A DNA stretch of 64,000 nt from Poa pratensis (lineage: Eukaryota; Streptophyta; Magnoliopsida; Poales; Poaceae), in contig CAMZMU010000123.1 of the NCBI GenBank assembly GCA_947311845.1, positions 16,488,394 through 16,552,393 of the forward strand. Direction: 5' to 3'. Every line of letters starts with the position of its first letter. Within the stretch, counting starts at the first letter, position 1. The translations under genes and the position numbers were made by a program. Positions 45,801 through 56,806 of the stretch are shown piece by piece. The notes under the pieces were generated by a model. It did not search any database, was not told where the DNA came from, and saw nothing but the letters and a program-made list of their open reading frames with translations.

Positions 45801-46685
45801 CGGGCTTGCTCTTCCCGGCGGCGCCGCCAGGGATGCCGGCGCGGCAGGGGGAGGTGGTGGGGACGGGCGGGGGACAGAGCTGACGGCGATCAACTCCGGC
45901 GGGGGCGGCCGCGCGTACGCCTCGGCGGCAGCCAGGGAGAAGGACGAGCTGGAGCTGGAACTGGCGCCGGGCGCGTGCGGCGGCGAGTCGTCGTACACGC
46001 CGGCCGCGGAGTCGAGGGATCCCCTCGGTATGAGCGGCTCCCGATCTACCTTGCCCTTCCTCGGCCGCGGCGGGGACGGGGCCGGCGACCCCAGCGCCTC
46101 GGCCCTCATCTCGGCGCGGCTCTGCAGGCGGTTGGACGACGGCGGCTGCGGCGGGCGGCCGCTCCCCGCGCCCGGCCTCCTCCCCCTGCCGCCAGCGCCG
46201 GCGCCGCCGTCCTTCTCGTACTCCCGGAAGTATATCGCGTCGAGGCCGTTCTCGTCCACCATGCCGCCGCGCGGCAGCTGCTTCGGCGCCCTCTCCGGCA
46301 GCTTACCCGCGAAGGCGCCGTCCTGCCGCCCGTTCGAATAGCGGGCGCCGGCGCTGGCGTGCGTGAGGTCCTTCTTCTTGCCGTGGCGGAGGAAGAGGAA
46401 GAAGGCGAGGCCGGAGACCGCGAAGCTGCTCAGCGCCGTGCTCACGACGGCCACGGCGATGTCGCTGCCCTTGGTGGAGGACGAGGAGGAGGAAGCGGAC
46501 TGCGGGGGGAGGATGGGCGGCCCGCCCGTGGGGGGCGGAGACGGGGACGCGATCGGCGGGACGCCGACGGCCGGGGTGCGGGTGGAGGGGAAGCTGACCT
46601 GGACGTTGCGCTGCTGCGCGGCGGCGAGGGGGCAGAGGACGGCGGCGGCGAAGATGAGGACGGGGAGGAGAGGGGAGGGAGCCAT
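42863..46685 (-). CDS. Class I formin (FH1-FH2), two exons, frameshift in FH1
   Basis: Exon 1 is 46685-45453 and exon 2 is 44324-42863 (intron GT..AG; the joined codon gives SFNLDEGTIEALF). Signal peptide about 1-23 (MAPSPLLPVLIFAAAVLCPL), Pro-rich outer part, TM segment about 76-99 (IAVAVVSTALSSFAVSGLAF), basic HGKKK, polyproline FH1, then FH2 from KLKPLHWDKV through LKAGNRMNAGTARGNAQAF and beyond. The C-terminus is acidic (ESDSSSDEE). Class I formins nucleate actin at the plasma membrane. The frame changes near 45655-45668, inside two 46-bp-spaced copies of GGCCCTCCCTTCTTTCCTCC; total length 2695 is not divisible by 3. Either an assembly error in GC repeats or a real disabling mutation. Symbol not assigned; rice FH7 is a possible orthologue. 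Confidence 0.85.
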
Positions 46686-47159
46686 CGCCGTGGCCAGGGC
46701 GGGGTGGGGAGAATGGAAATGCGACGGAGGCGGGCGGGATTGACTTGCGGAATGGAATGATGCCGCTCGCTGTGCTGTGGTTGGCTGCCGCGCCGGCGGC
46801 TGCGTTATTTGGGTTGGGACTTGGTGCTGCGCTTTGACTTGGCTCGGTTTGGGTTGGGTTTGGCCGTTTGGGTTTTGTTTACTGGGTCCGGCCGAACGGC
46901 ACGATGGTTGGGTGCGGGAAGAAAGGAGAAACGCGTTGCGTTGGCACAACTTGTGTGTGCTGTGCGCGCGGAAGGAAGTAGGAGCCGCCGCGGAGACGGA
47001 AACCGCGCGGGCGCCGCGTGCGCGTGAGCTTGCTGCCGTTGCGTTGCATGCGCTGCCGCTTTTCCATTTTGTCGCCTGCTTCGACGGAGCGGGTTCCGAT
47101 CGATCGATTGACCCAACAACTCCACAGCGCACCCCTCTCCTGAATTACGGCAGAAGATT
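46686..47159 (-). promoter_or_regulatory. Formin 5' leader and promoter region
   Basis: GC-rich DNA upstream of the formin ATG. The ATG frame stays open upstream to 47132, but the chosen start (46685) is the one followed by a signal peptide. No TATA box was identified. Beyond 47160 the sequence looks like transposon DNA, so the native promoter is probably within this stretch. Confidence 0.45.
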
Positions 47160-47744
47160 TTGGGCGTGTTTGGTTGGCTGTATTGTCCCTAAACAGGTCC
47201 CGAAAATGTAAAAATGAGCTGTTTGGTTGCTCGGAAAATGACTTGGCCCAATACTGCACAAACCTTAATTTGACCGCCTTTTCAGATCCAGGTCGAGGAG
47301 ACTGAATTCGTTGTGTGTGTGTCTGTGTGGAGGCTTACCACCTCTTTGCTCGGTCACCTTGAGCGGGAGGATAAACTCCATTATTTTGGCACCGAAGAAG
47401 GCGACGACGATAAAGGTGATTTAGATCTGAGTCACAATAGGCTGGCACTGGTAGCGGCGAGGACCAAGAGCTCCGGAGGCTAGACTAACATCTATCCATA
47501 TACCGCCTCGACTACGGCACCGGTAGGTCGTGGCCTTCTTCTCCATGGAGGTAAACACCACCCCACCCTGCAAAGGCGTAGAATAGCACTAGTACCTACA
47601 CGCGGCGGTTACTTATGAATCTTGATTTAACTAAGACACACAGATGCAGCTGAACATTCATGCAACAACAGTGATGCATACCTGGGTGCTCTTAGTCCAT
47701 AGAGAAGTTCGTCGTAATTACAAGGGGTCATCAGAAACGGACCA
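47160..47744. other. Unclassified DNA upstream of the formin, transposon-like start
   Basis: GGGCGTGTTTGGTTGGC at 47162 and the following 100 bp look like the terminus of a grass MITE or PIF/hAT element. The rest (47280-47744) has no recognised content. It may be the 5' end of the Harbinger unit that follows. Confidence 0.35.
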
Positions 47745-48700
47745 TTGTTTGTCCGAGGCGAGAAGAGGATGACCAATCTGAACTACATCTACAACAACGA
47801 GGTAGAGATTGTGAACATGCTGCGAATGGGTAGAGCCCCTTTTGCGAAACTTGTGGTGGTGTTTAGGGGCAAGGGCTTGTTACATGATAGCATCCACACC
47901 TTTGTGGAAGAACAAGTAGCAATGTTCTTGCATGTTGTTGGTCACAACTAGAGGTTCAGATTGATTCACAACACATTCAGTAGATCTAGTGAAACAATAT
48001 GCCGACATTTCAAGCAAGTCTTGTATGTGGTTGGAGAGCCCAGAGTAGAGATGATCAAGCCACCATCTAGTTAAACTCCATAGAAGATACGATATCGACA
48101 GAGTTTGTATCCATATTTCAAGGTGAGCAACTGAGATTTTGAAGTTCATATCGTGCCATCATTGTATTGATGTGTAACATAAGATTTTTTTCATGTCAAC
48201 AGGTTTGTAGCGGTGCAATTGATGGTACTCATGTGACAGCAAGAGTGTCGGAGTCACATTTTGTCGCCTGCAGGGGTAGAAATCACTACACCGGTCAGAA
48301 TGTGCTTGCGGCTATTGATTTCGGCCTCAAGTTCACATGTGTGGTACCTGATTTGGGAAGGATCTTCCCATGATGCTAGCATCCTTATTGACAGTATGAG
48401 TCGAGCAGATGGGATAAATATTTCAGAAGGCAAGTTCTACCTAGAAGATGTTGTATATGCATATCGCCCTAGTGTTTTTCCACCCTTCTGGTGTACCAGG
48501 TACCATCTCGATGAGTTCACCGCAAGGAACTATCATAGGACTGCCCATGAATTGTTCAATCTGAAACATTCTGGAATTAAAACTTACGGTGGAGAGAGCT
48601 TTTGCTACTTTGAAGACCATTTAATATCTTTGGTCAGAAGCCATTCCACATTTCTGCACTCAAGGCAAGCTTGTTCTTACTTGTTGCATTCTTCATAACT
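47745..48700 (+). pseudogene. PIF/Harbinger transposase (DDE_Tnp_4 type) pseudogene
   Basis: N-terminal part: IVNMLRMGRAPFAKLVVVF, then SIHTFVEEQVAMFLHVVGHN, a TAG where CAG (Gln) is expected (47949-47951), then RFRLIHNTFSRSSETICRHF in the same frame. A spliced-looking join (TCAACAG / GTTTGTAGC) leads to GAIDGTHVTARVSE and GRNHYTGQNVLAAIDFGLKF. Then a frame change near 48360 leads to GSSHDASILIDSM and GKFYLEDVVYAYRPSVFPPF. The C-terminus is lost after about 48620. Nonsense and frameshift changes make it non-functional. Confidence 0.85.
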
Positions 48701-48948
48701 GTATCCTAGGATGAAGTATATATGAGTATTTCCCATATGAGAAAGATTTGACACCAAATGGCTAGGACTTGGGCCACTGTGTCGAAACTCATGATCAGAA
48801 GCTTGCAAGACCTTGAGGGAGGAGTGAACTAACTCTATGTGGGTAAATAGAGGCAGCACTAGGATTTGATGAAGAAGAAGAAGAAAGAAAAAGACAAAAA
48901 AGTGACTGCCAGTATATGTTCTCGCTAGAACTTGTCCCTTAACCAGTA

Positions 48949-49205
48949 ATCCCTCCGTCCATGAATTAGTGTACGTCTAGGTTTTGTACTAAGTGAATTA
49001 TTTTAAAATTTGACCAAATTTATAGAAAAGAGTAGCAACATATATGACATCAATTGGCATATTGTAAAAGTTCATTTAAAGATGAATCTAATGATACCAA
49101 TTTAGTGAAATAAATATTGGTACATGTTTCTGTAAAGTTTGTCAAAGTTTAATAGGTTTGACGTCCCACAAAAAGTAGAAGTAACTTATCATGTACGGAG
49201 GGATG
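48949..49205. mobile_element. Stowaway-like MITE
   Basis: The ends ATCCCTCCGTCCATG and (inverted) CATCCCTCCGTACATG match the Stowaway consensus, with TA flanks at 47-48 and 206-207 of their lines (48947-48948, 49206-49207). It is 257 bp and non-coding, with long internal complementarity (TTTGACCAAATTT against AAAGTTTGTCAAAG). Confidence 0.8.
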
Positions 49206-49984
49206 TAATTGATTCTGGCGACACACCCATGCAATTAAATAATCAGTCTCTTTAAACTTGCTCACATGAAAATAGGTATATGATTTACCGTTTTATTACA
49301 ACCAAATAGGCTACATAACGTGGTCAATGCTCGTTTTTTCCGGTGCCAACCTCTGGGCCGCCGATGCAAAAGCCCAATAGTTGGTTACCAGACACGCCCT
49401 TTGTGCGGGTATCGTTATCGGAAGGGTTCCCTTCCGAAAGGGCACTCTGCGCTCGCGAGCGCGACACGTGGTAGTTTTTCACGAAAGCGAAAACCAATTT
49501 GGTGACGACCGTGCGGCACGTTCGGGAGCCCTGCAGCGTTTCGTGTACGTCCGTTGCCCCTGCGTTGGCCCCCGCGTATGGCCGGCCTCGGTCGGTCGAA
49601 CGCCCCCGTGCTGCGTTGTACTCACGCTCGCTGGGCAGCGTACAGGAAACTCCCCGCGTGCGTGTGCGCTGGAAGCTAGCTCGCTCGCTGTCAGGCTAGC
49701 TTGCCCCAGAAAGCTAGCTCACTCGCTAGTTCCCGCGTACGCATGCGTATGATTGTACGAGCCCTCCGCGGTTGTACGTGCCAACTCTGTTGTACGCGTT
49801 TTATACGTTTAGGCAAAGCCTCTCCACATGCGTAGCAAGAATGAAACAGAAGTAAAAAAACTATTACTTCCTCCGGGAATAAATGTCTTTCATTTGCCCA
49901 AATTTAGATGTATACCTAGGTCTGGATATACAGAATCTGCTACACGGATGTACATAATCTTTTACACGTGAATCTAAAAATCTG
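49206..49984. other. GC-rich unclassified DNA, possible Mutator-like end
   Basis: GGGTTCCCTTCCGAAAGGGC (49425) resembles, in reverse, a stretch near 50630-50655 (GGGTTCAAAGGGAACCC), each followed by an AGCG/CACGTG-like segment. The two could be terminal repeats of a Mutator-like element about 1.2 kb long. The match is loose. No ORF is supported, although several frames are open because of GC content. Confidence 0.3.
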
Positions 49985-50358
49985 ATATGTACAACTATAC
50001 AGACACAGGTTGTACAACTATATAACACAGATTGTACAACTAGACAAATACAGGTTGTACAGACACATGTTGTACAGCTATACAGACACATGTTGTACAA
50101 CTACGCAAACACAGTTTGTACAACTAACAGGTTGTACAACTAATACAACTATACAGACACATGTTATACAACTAGACAGACACAACTTGTACATACACAG
50201 GTTGTACAATTAGACAGACACAGCTTGTACAGACACAGGTTGTACTACTATACAGACACATGTTGTACAACTAGGCAAACACAGTTTGTACAAACACATG
50301 TTGTACAACTACACAGACACGGATTGTACAACTATACATAACCGGTTGTACAAAAAAA
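49985..50358. repeat. Degenerate TTGTAC repeat array with GTTGTACAAC palindromes
   Basis: About sixteen TTGTAC cores occur in 370 bp, spaced mostly 16-30 bp, in contexts such as CACAGGTTGTACAACTAGACAGA. GTTGTACAAC is self-complementary, so many copies can pair. Open frames on both strands result from the simple repeat. It is not a CRISPR: spacing and repeat are irregular and there are no unique spacers. Confidence 0.8.
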
Positions 50359-52437
50359 AGTTCGTCGAAACCTATCAACATGAGATCTAGTTTTGAAGAT
50401 CTCGACGCGAGGAGCTCAAAAGTGAAAACGGTTCGTAATTTGGATAAACGGTTCTCAAGATATTTCATTTTTAAAAAACGAATCTAAAAAATAAATGCAC
50501 ATGCAACTCTCCCACGGAGAAGCAGAAATCCCACCAAAACTCTCTCGTGCTGCCACTTGTCGCATATGCAAGCACCCACGGGGTACCGCGTGATGGGAAA
50601 AGCTGACACTTGTCATCACGCCACGGTTCGCTGGGTTCAAAGGGAACCCTTTTTCTAGTGATTTCCCCTTTGTACTGTTTCGTCGTTGATGCAAACAGCT
50701 TGGTGTTGTTGTGCAGGTGGACATATTGGTAAATATTTCTTATCCGGTTGACTGGAAAATATTTTTCTAGTACCGCACGACGCGGGACAGAATGGATACA
50801 TCAAAATTGTACTGGATATTCAAAACTAGAGCAAAATGCAAGTTCGCGCGAGAATTGGACGAAGCAAATATGTTCAACACTACGACAGAACTGAAATTAA
50901 GTTCGATACAGCTGAAATTAAACTAGATTTAAAACAAAAATTAAAACCCTAGATCTAGGGTGAGCTTCTACGGCGGCGATCTTCTCCGGAGGCGTCGCCG
51001 ATCTCCGCGGAGGCACGTCGGCGTCGGCGTCGGCGTCGACCTACGGGTCGATGTCGAGCTCGTCCTTCTCGGCGATGGCGCGCAGCGCCACCGCCAGCTC
51101 CTACTCGTCGACCGCCTTCACCCGGCGCTCCTCGGCACCAGGAGCTCGGGCCTCCAACGCCGTCGTCGCGGCGGTGACCTCCTTCTCGGCTCTACGGACA
51201 CGACCGTAAGCCGGCAGCAGCACCTCCTGGAAGCGGTCGAAGGCGACGATGGCGGAGCCCCGTCGGCCTTCGGGGGTCGCGAACGTGCCCCGGAATGGGG
51301 TCCCCGCCGAAATCCTCCTCCGGCTCCTCCGTCGGCTCCTGCCGCTTCCTCCTCCGGCTGCCGCTCGAGCCCACCGCCTACGCGTCGTGCCTCCGCGGCG
51401 ACCGTGGCGTCATGATCCCCGCCCACCGACGGTCCTTGTACGAGCCGCGGAGGCGCGCGGCATTCGAGCGGTTGAGCGCGTCCTCCCGCGCCTTCTTCTC
51501 CGCCGCCCTCCTCATCTTCCGGCGGCTCCCGGTCTCCTCCACGCCCGCCGGAGCTACGCAGGCTCGAGCCAGCCATCGATCTAGTGGTGGGGAGGGGAGA
51601 GGAGCTGCTACGCAACGTCGATTGCTCGCCAGAGCTGGGAGAGGAATGCGGCGGAGGGGTGCTGGGTGCGGCGGAGGGTTCGGTTTTGGTACCGAATCGA
51701 CCCCTCCGGCCCGGCTATATAAAGGACGGAGCGCCGCTTATCCGTGGACTGGATAAACATTTCCGAGCTGTGGGCTTATCCAGTTTCTGACCGGGCAAAA
51801 AAATGACTCGTACCGCAAATCGGCCGGACTTTTCGGGCTGAGGGCCTTATTAGGTATCTGCTAGAGTTGCTCTAACGTGGTGTGGACTGTGGTGCTTCAA
51901 TCTTGCGCGTGAGGGCACCTCCAACCGAGGCCCACATGCGGACCAACGCTGTCCGATTTTGTCCAGACGGACAAAGGAGGGCCTCCAACGGGCCAGCGCA
52001 AACAAACAAGTGTCCGCGCGGACACTTGTTCTGGACCAAACTCGGCCCAAATTTGGGCGAGGTTTGGGGGAGGCGCGGACACGGCTCGTGTCCTCCCTTG
52101 TCCGCCCCTGGCCCACCTGCCAGTGAGAGTGGCTGCTTTGGCTACCTCGCTGGGTCCTTCTTAAATGGGGACCGGTGGCCAGTGCCGTCCCCATCCACTT
52201 CTCCATCCACTCCCGCCTCGCCGCATCCCGCTCCCAAACCCTAGCCATGCCTCCCGAGGTCGTCGCCTTCTGCGATGAAGAATCCCTCGTGGTAGAAGGC
52301 GGCCGGAACAACCACGAGGCCTCCAGCTCGCGCGGCTCCTCCACCCGCGCTCCCGCCGCCCGCGCGGCCGCCTCCGATGCGGTTGCGCGAGCCGAGGAGA
52401 CGCGCTGACGCAACGCACGCCGCCTAGCCCAGCGCGC
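50359..52437. other. GC-rich unclassified DNA, probably transposon-derived
   Basis: Open frames on both strands (50960-51415, 51118-51615, 51295-51756, 51850-52413) are Arg/Pro/Gly-rich, overlap each other and show no domain. CCCGGCTATATAAAGG at 51713 is a plausible TATA promoter, followed by no recognisable gene. 51880-52437 has repeated GTCCGGACGGAC-like words (GTCCGCGCGGACA) of the kind seen in grass DNA transposon ends. I would not call a gene here. Confidence 0.4.
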
Positions 52438-53335
52438 TGATACGTCTCAAACGTATCTATAATTTTGATGTTCCATACTTGTTTTATACATATTGCTACA
52501 TGTTTTATATACACTTCATAGCATTTTTATGCATTTTCTGGAACTAACCTATTAGCAAGATGCCACAGTGCTAGTTCCTGTTTTCTGCAGTTTTTCTGTT
52601 TCAGAAAAGCTAGTCAGGAAATATTCTCGGAATTGGACGAAAATCAACGGAGCCCAGTTTTTCACCGACACGAAGACGAAGTCCGAAGGGCGCACGAAGA
52701 AGCGACCCAGGGGAGCCAAACACCACTAGGGCGCGACCCCCCTTCCTGGCGCGCCGTGGTGGTGTGTGGGGCCCTCGACTGGCCCCACGCGCCGCCCTTT
52801 CGCCTATATATTGCCTCCGTCCCGAAAACCCTAAATACCCGAGCATTATTCCACAAAAAGTTCCGTCGCCGCCGCCGTCGTCAACCCTAATTTTGGAGGG
52901 TTCTGAACCTCTTCCCGGCACCCTGCCGGAGAGGGAGATCATCACCGGAGGGCTCTATATCACCATGCCCGCCTCCGGAGTGATGTGTGAGTAGTTTATC
53001 CTTGGACTACGGGTGCATAGCAGTAGCTAGATGGTTGTCTCTCCACTTTGTGCTATCATGTTTAGATCTTGTGAGCTTCCTAACATGGTCAAGATCATCT
53101 TATTGTAATGCTACATGTTGTGTTTGCTGGGATCCGATGAATAGAGATGTTATGATCAAGTTGTTTATCAATCTATCTATTGTTTTATTTTTGTTCTTGC
53201 ATGCTCTCCGTTGCTAATAGATGTTTTGGCCAAGTAGATGCTTGTGACTCCAAGAGGGAGTATTTATGCTCGATAGTGGGTTCATGCCTCCAGTAATCTG
53301 GGTGAGTGACAGTAATCTGGGTGAGTGACAAGAAG
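52438..53335 (+). repeat. Gypsy LTR, plus-strand arm of a fold-back, truncated
   Basis: It starts TGATACGTCTCAAACGTATC and follows the same LTR family as 53355-54659 and 61817-63410 but in the opposite direction. A TATA (CTATATATTG, 52804) follows a GC hairpin (GTGGGGCC 52766-52773 with GGCCCCAC 52781-52788). A 19-bp direct repeat AGTAATCTGGGTGAGTGAC sits near its broken end (about 53293-53330). The rest of the LTR is missing. Confidence 0.8.
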
Positions 53336-53354
53336 ATCTGGGTGGGTTCATTAC

Positions 53355-54659
53355 CAGAGAATGAAAAGAAACAATGTTTGCAGTTGGTTGTATTATCAGT
53401 GTAAAAGAATGGACCGGGGTCCACAGTTCACTAGTGGTGTCTCTCCATAAAAGATAACTAACATGCTGGGTGAACAAATTACAGCTGGGCAATTGACAAA
53501 ATATTGAGCGCATGACAATGCATATATATGACATGATGATTACTATGATATTCATGTGGGCATTACGACAAAATACATAGACCGTTATCCAACAGCGTCT
53601 ATGACTAATAATCCACCTCCAGGTTGTCATCAGAGTTCCCCGTTGGTATTAAGTTGCAAGCAACGGATAATCGCATTAAGTAATGTGCGTAATGTAAACA
53701 AATGCATTAGACCTAACGGCGCACCCTTAAGCTAAGCATCGGTTATTTTATCCTAGTGGCAACATCACATCCACAATCTTAGAAGTTGTTGTCACTCTCC
53801 CAGATTACCGGAGGCATGAACCCACTATCTAGCATAAATACTAACTGTTGGTGTTACAAGCATCTACTTGGCCAAAGCATCTACTAGTAACGGAAAGCAT
53901 GCAAGATCATAAATAACATATAAGATAGATTGATAATCAACTTGACATAGTATTCCATATTCATCGGATCTCAACAAACACAACATGTAGCATTACAATA
54001 AGATGATCTTGATCATGATAGGCAGCTCACAAGATCTAAACATGATAGCATAAAGTGGAGAGACAACCATCTAGCTACTGCTATGGACCCGTAGTCCAAG
54101 GATGAACTACTCACGCATCACTCCGGAGGCAGGCATGGTGATGTAGAGCCCTCCGGTGATGATTCCCCTCTCCGACAGAGTGACGGGAAGAGCTTCTGAA
54201 CCCTCCCGAGCTAGGGTTGACGGCGGCGACGTCTCTGGAACTTTTCGTGGATAATGGCTCGGGTGTCTAGGGTTTTCCCGTGAAGATGAATAAATAGGCG
54301 AAAGGGCGGCGACTGGAGACGCCCGTGGGGCCCACACCACCCACGGCGTGGCAGGGGGGCCGCGCCACCCCATGGTGTGGCTGGCTCATGGCTCCCTCCA
54401 TCTCTCCTTTGGACTCCGTGTACGTGTTGGAAAAATAGGAGGTTTTGTCCAAGTTTCGTCCAATTCCGAGAATATTTCCAGACTAGCTTTTCTGGAATAC
54501 AAAAACAGCAGAAAACAGGAACTGACACTGTGGCATCTTGTTAATAGGTTAGTCCCAAACAATGCATAAAAATGCTATGAAGTGTATATAAAACATGTAA
54601 CAATTGGTATAATATCAACATGGAACATCAGAAATTATAGATACGTTTGAGATGTATCA
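53355..54659 (-). repeat. Gypsy 3' LTR, minus-strand arm of the fold-back, 3'-truncated
   Basis: On the minus strand it starts at 54659 (TGATACATCTC) right after a polypurine tract and runs to about 53355. There it meets the opposed copy, about 300 bp short of the full LTR length seen at 61817-63410. About 870 bp of it pair with 52438-53335; the remaining about 420 bp would form the loop. Confidence 0.8.
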
Positions 54660-54693
54660 AGCATCCCCAAGCTTAGTTCTACTCGTCCTCGAG
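54660..54693 (-). other. E4 polypurine tract and CTCGAGGACGAG motif
   Basis: The minus strand reads AAGCTTGGGGATGC directly before the 3' LTR, with CTCGAGGACGAG at 54693-54682, 22 bp from the LTR, as in E1, E2 and the element at 63411. Confidence 0.75.
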
Positions 54694-55057
54694 TAGGTAA
54701 AACGATAAAAACAAAATAATTTCTGAGGTGACATGCTACAATCATAATCTTGATCAAATAGTATTGTAAAGCACATGTTATGAATGAATTGATCCAGGTC
54801 AATGGTCTATAGTTTGCTAGCAAGTAGATAATGAGCAAACAACTGAATCATATAAGCAAAAACTTTTCATGAATAGTACTTTCGAGACAAGCATCAAAGA
54901 GTTTTGCATAAGAGTTAACTCATAAAGCAATATATTCTAAGTAAAAGGTATTTAACCAACACAAAGGAAGATTTAAGCTTCAGCAATTGCTTTCAACTTT
55001 CAACATATATATCTCATGGATATTTGTCAACACAAAGCAATATAATAAGTGCAATAT

Positions 55058-56806
55058 TGATACCCGATGACGTAGTTACCTGCGTCAAAAGAATATGGGT
55101 TAGGTTGAGACTCCAAGTGCAGAGTGTGTAGTAAGTGGAAGACATGTTTTCCCCACGAGGGGTGACTCGAGGGTTTAATATCGAACTCTCGGGGAATCAG
55201 TAGTGAAGATTTATCTTTCCTATCCTTCTTTTGGTTACCTACAAAACAAAGTAAATGTTTTGGCCCTCAACCTCACCTAGTGGTTGTCTAGCACAAGGTG
55301 TGAGAATGATATCAAGATAATATGCAATGCAAACAAGAAATAAATATGCAATGGTGGTAAATAAATATGCAAGGATGGTGGTAGCAATGATAAATGATAT
55401 TTTTGGGTTTTATATGATGAATGCAAGATGTAAAAGTGTTTTTGTATTTTCGAATTTTTAAATGGCAGAAAATGGTAAAGTGGTAAAAGTTGTTGGAAAG
55501 GTGTTTCTTATGATTAAAAATGGACCGGGGTTCATGGTTTCACAAATGCACTCTCTCTTTAATAAAGTGGTAGACAATGGAACATAGAGTTGACATATGA
55601 GATTGCAACACAACAGTTTAATGACAAGTTATAATTATATGAGCATCACGTCCTAACATAGAGACCTTTTGGTTATTAGTCTCTCTTATACTCCTCTAAG
55701 ATGCGAACTAAATCATAACACCTCAGTAATTAAGATAAATCAGAGCATAGCATTAAGTATCATGACATGAAGTTAAAATAAGAACATGCTAGATCTAGTC
55801 ATGGAGGAAGTGGCAATGGTCACACCCACATCTCCGGTAGCAAGGTATTTTTCTTTATCCCTAGTGAGGCAACAAAGTAAGGTAGAGATACCCAAGTGGA
55901 TCGCAGAACTTTCTCTCACGTTCACTGCACTAGCCACCCCCCGTTACTCCAACTAATGCACACGTTCCCCCTCACACGCTCTCATAAACATGCTTGATAA
56001 TGACAAGTAAATAAGAACGGGGTACATAATATGCATCTACTTTTATAACTGAAACAAAACCATTGCAATCTCAAACATATATTAACTCATAAAAAGATCC
56101 ACCACAAAGGTATTACATAGATGACCGTAATCATGTTCAGCAGCTCATACGGTACTAATTAGTGAAGCTCAAGAGAGAGAGAGATACATAAGTTACTTCC
56201 ACAAACCCATAGTCTAGAGGTGGACTACTCCCTCTTCATCATGGAGACGGTGGAGAAGTCGTTGGAGAAGATGGAGACCACGCCGGCAGCGCCCCGCCGG
56301 ACTTTTCCCCCTCCAATCTGCAACTCCAGGTCTCTGTTTCGTGGTTTCTGTGTTTCTGCGGCGCTCCTTCCAGAGAACGTCGGGGGGCTATTTTTATAGT
56401 CGGTTTTAGGTCAAAACCGAGTCGGTGGAGGAAAGATCGACGGCAACGGAGCTCCGAGGCCCAAAAGAGGGGGTCCCACGCGGCCCAGGTACCTGGCCGC
56501 GTGGGCCCACTCAACGTCAGCCTCCGACTTCCTTTCGTGCGCTTCCTTGGCTCCTACGCTTTGTTCCTTCCAAAAACTGATGCCCGTAAAATATTAGGTC
56601 ATTTGGACGTCGTTTGGGTCTCTGAAACATTAAAATATAGAAAACTGAGTTTTCTGACTGTGCAGGGTTAATTCCATAAAAATAGGAAACATACCAAATA
56701 TTCCCAAAATCATTATAAAACAGTGATATAACCCTTATATGATGCAAATATGACTGGATTATAAGTAAAATAATGCAAAGTTCATGTATGCATTTTACAT
56801 GCATCA
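55058..56806 (-). mobile_element. Solo LTR of the E1 family, with target duplication
   Basis: On the minus strand it starts TGATGCATGTAAAATGC at 56806 and ends GGGTATCA at 55058 (1749 bp), aligning along its length with the E1 LTRs. Perfect 5-bp repeats AATAT flank it (55053-55057 and 56807-56811). The E4 interior continues across it, as shown by the matching unbroken sequence at 63770-63900. It is more diverged than the E1 LTRs, so older. The ORF at 56239-56514 is leader DNA, not a gene. Confidence 0.9.
56393..56506 (-). promoter_or_regulatory. Hairpin and TATA box of the solo LTR
   Basis: CCCACGCGGCC (56476-56486) and GGCCGCGTGGG (56496-56506) form the 11-bp stem. The loop CAGGTACCT lies in a longer palindrome (CCAGGTACCTGG), probably the ancestral state. 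TATAAAAA on the minus strand starts at 56398, 77 nt after the hairpin. GTGGGCCC and GTGGGACC fit TCP sites. Confidence 0.65.

Noticed and set aside
45453..46760. 435- and 258-codon plus-strand ORFs
   Set aside because: Antisense of formin exon 1; Gly-rich runs mirror the polyproline FH1.
46686..47132. Upstream in-frame extension of the formin
   Set aside because: The frame is open by chance; the start at 46685 is followed by a signal peptide, as expected for class I formins.
49985..50358. CRISPR-like array
   Set aside because: Irregular period, no unique spacers, and a plant nuclear genome.
50960..52413. Several GC-rich ORFs over 100 codons
   Set aside because: They overlap on both strands, are low complexity and show no recognisable domain; likely transposon DNA.
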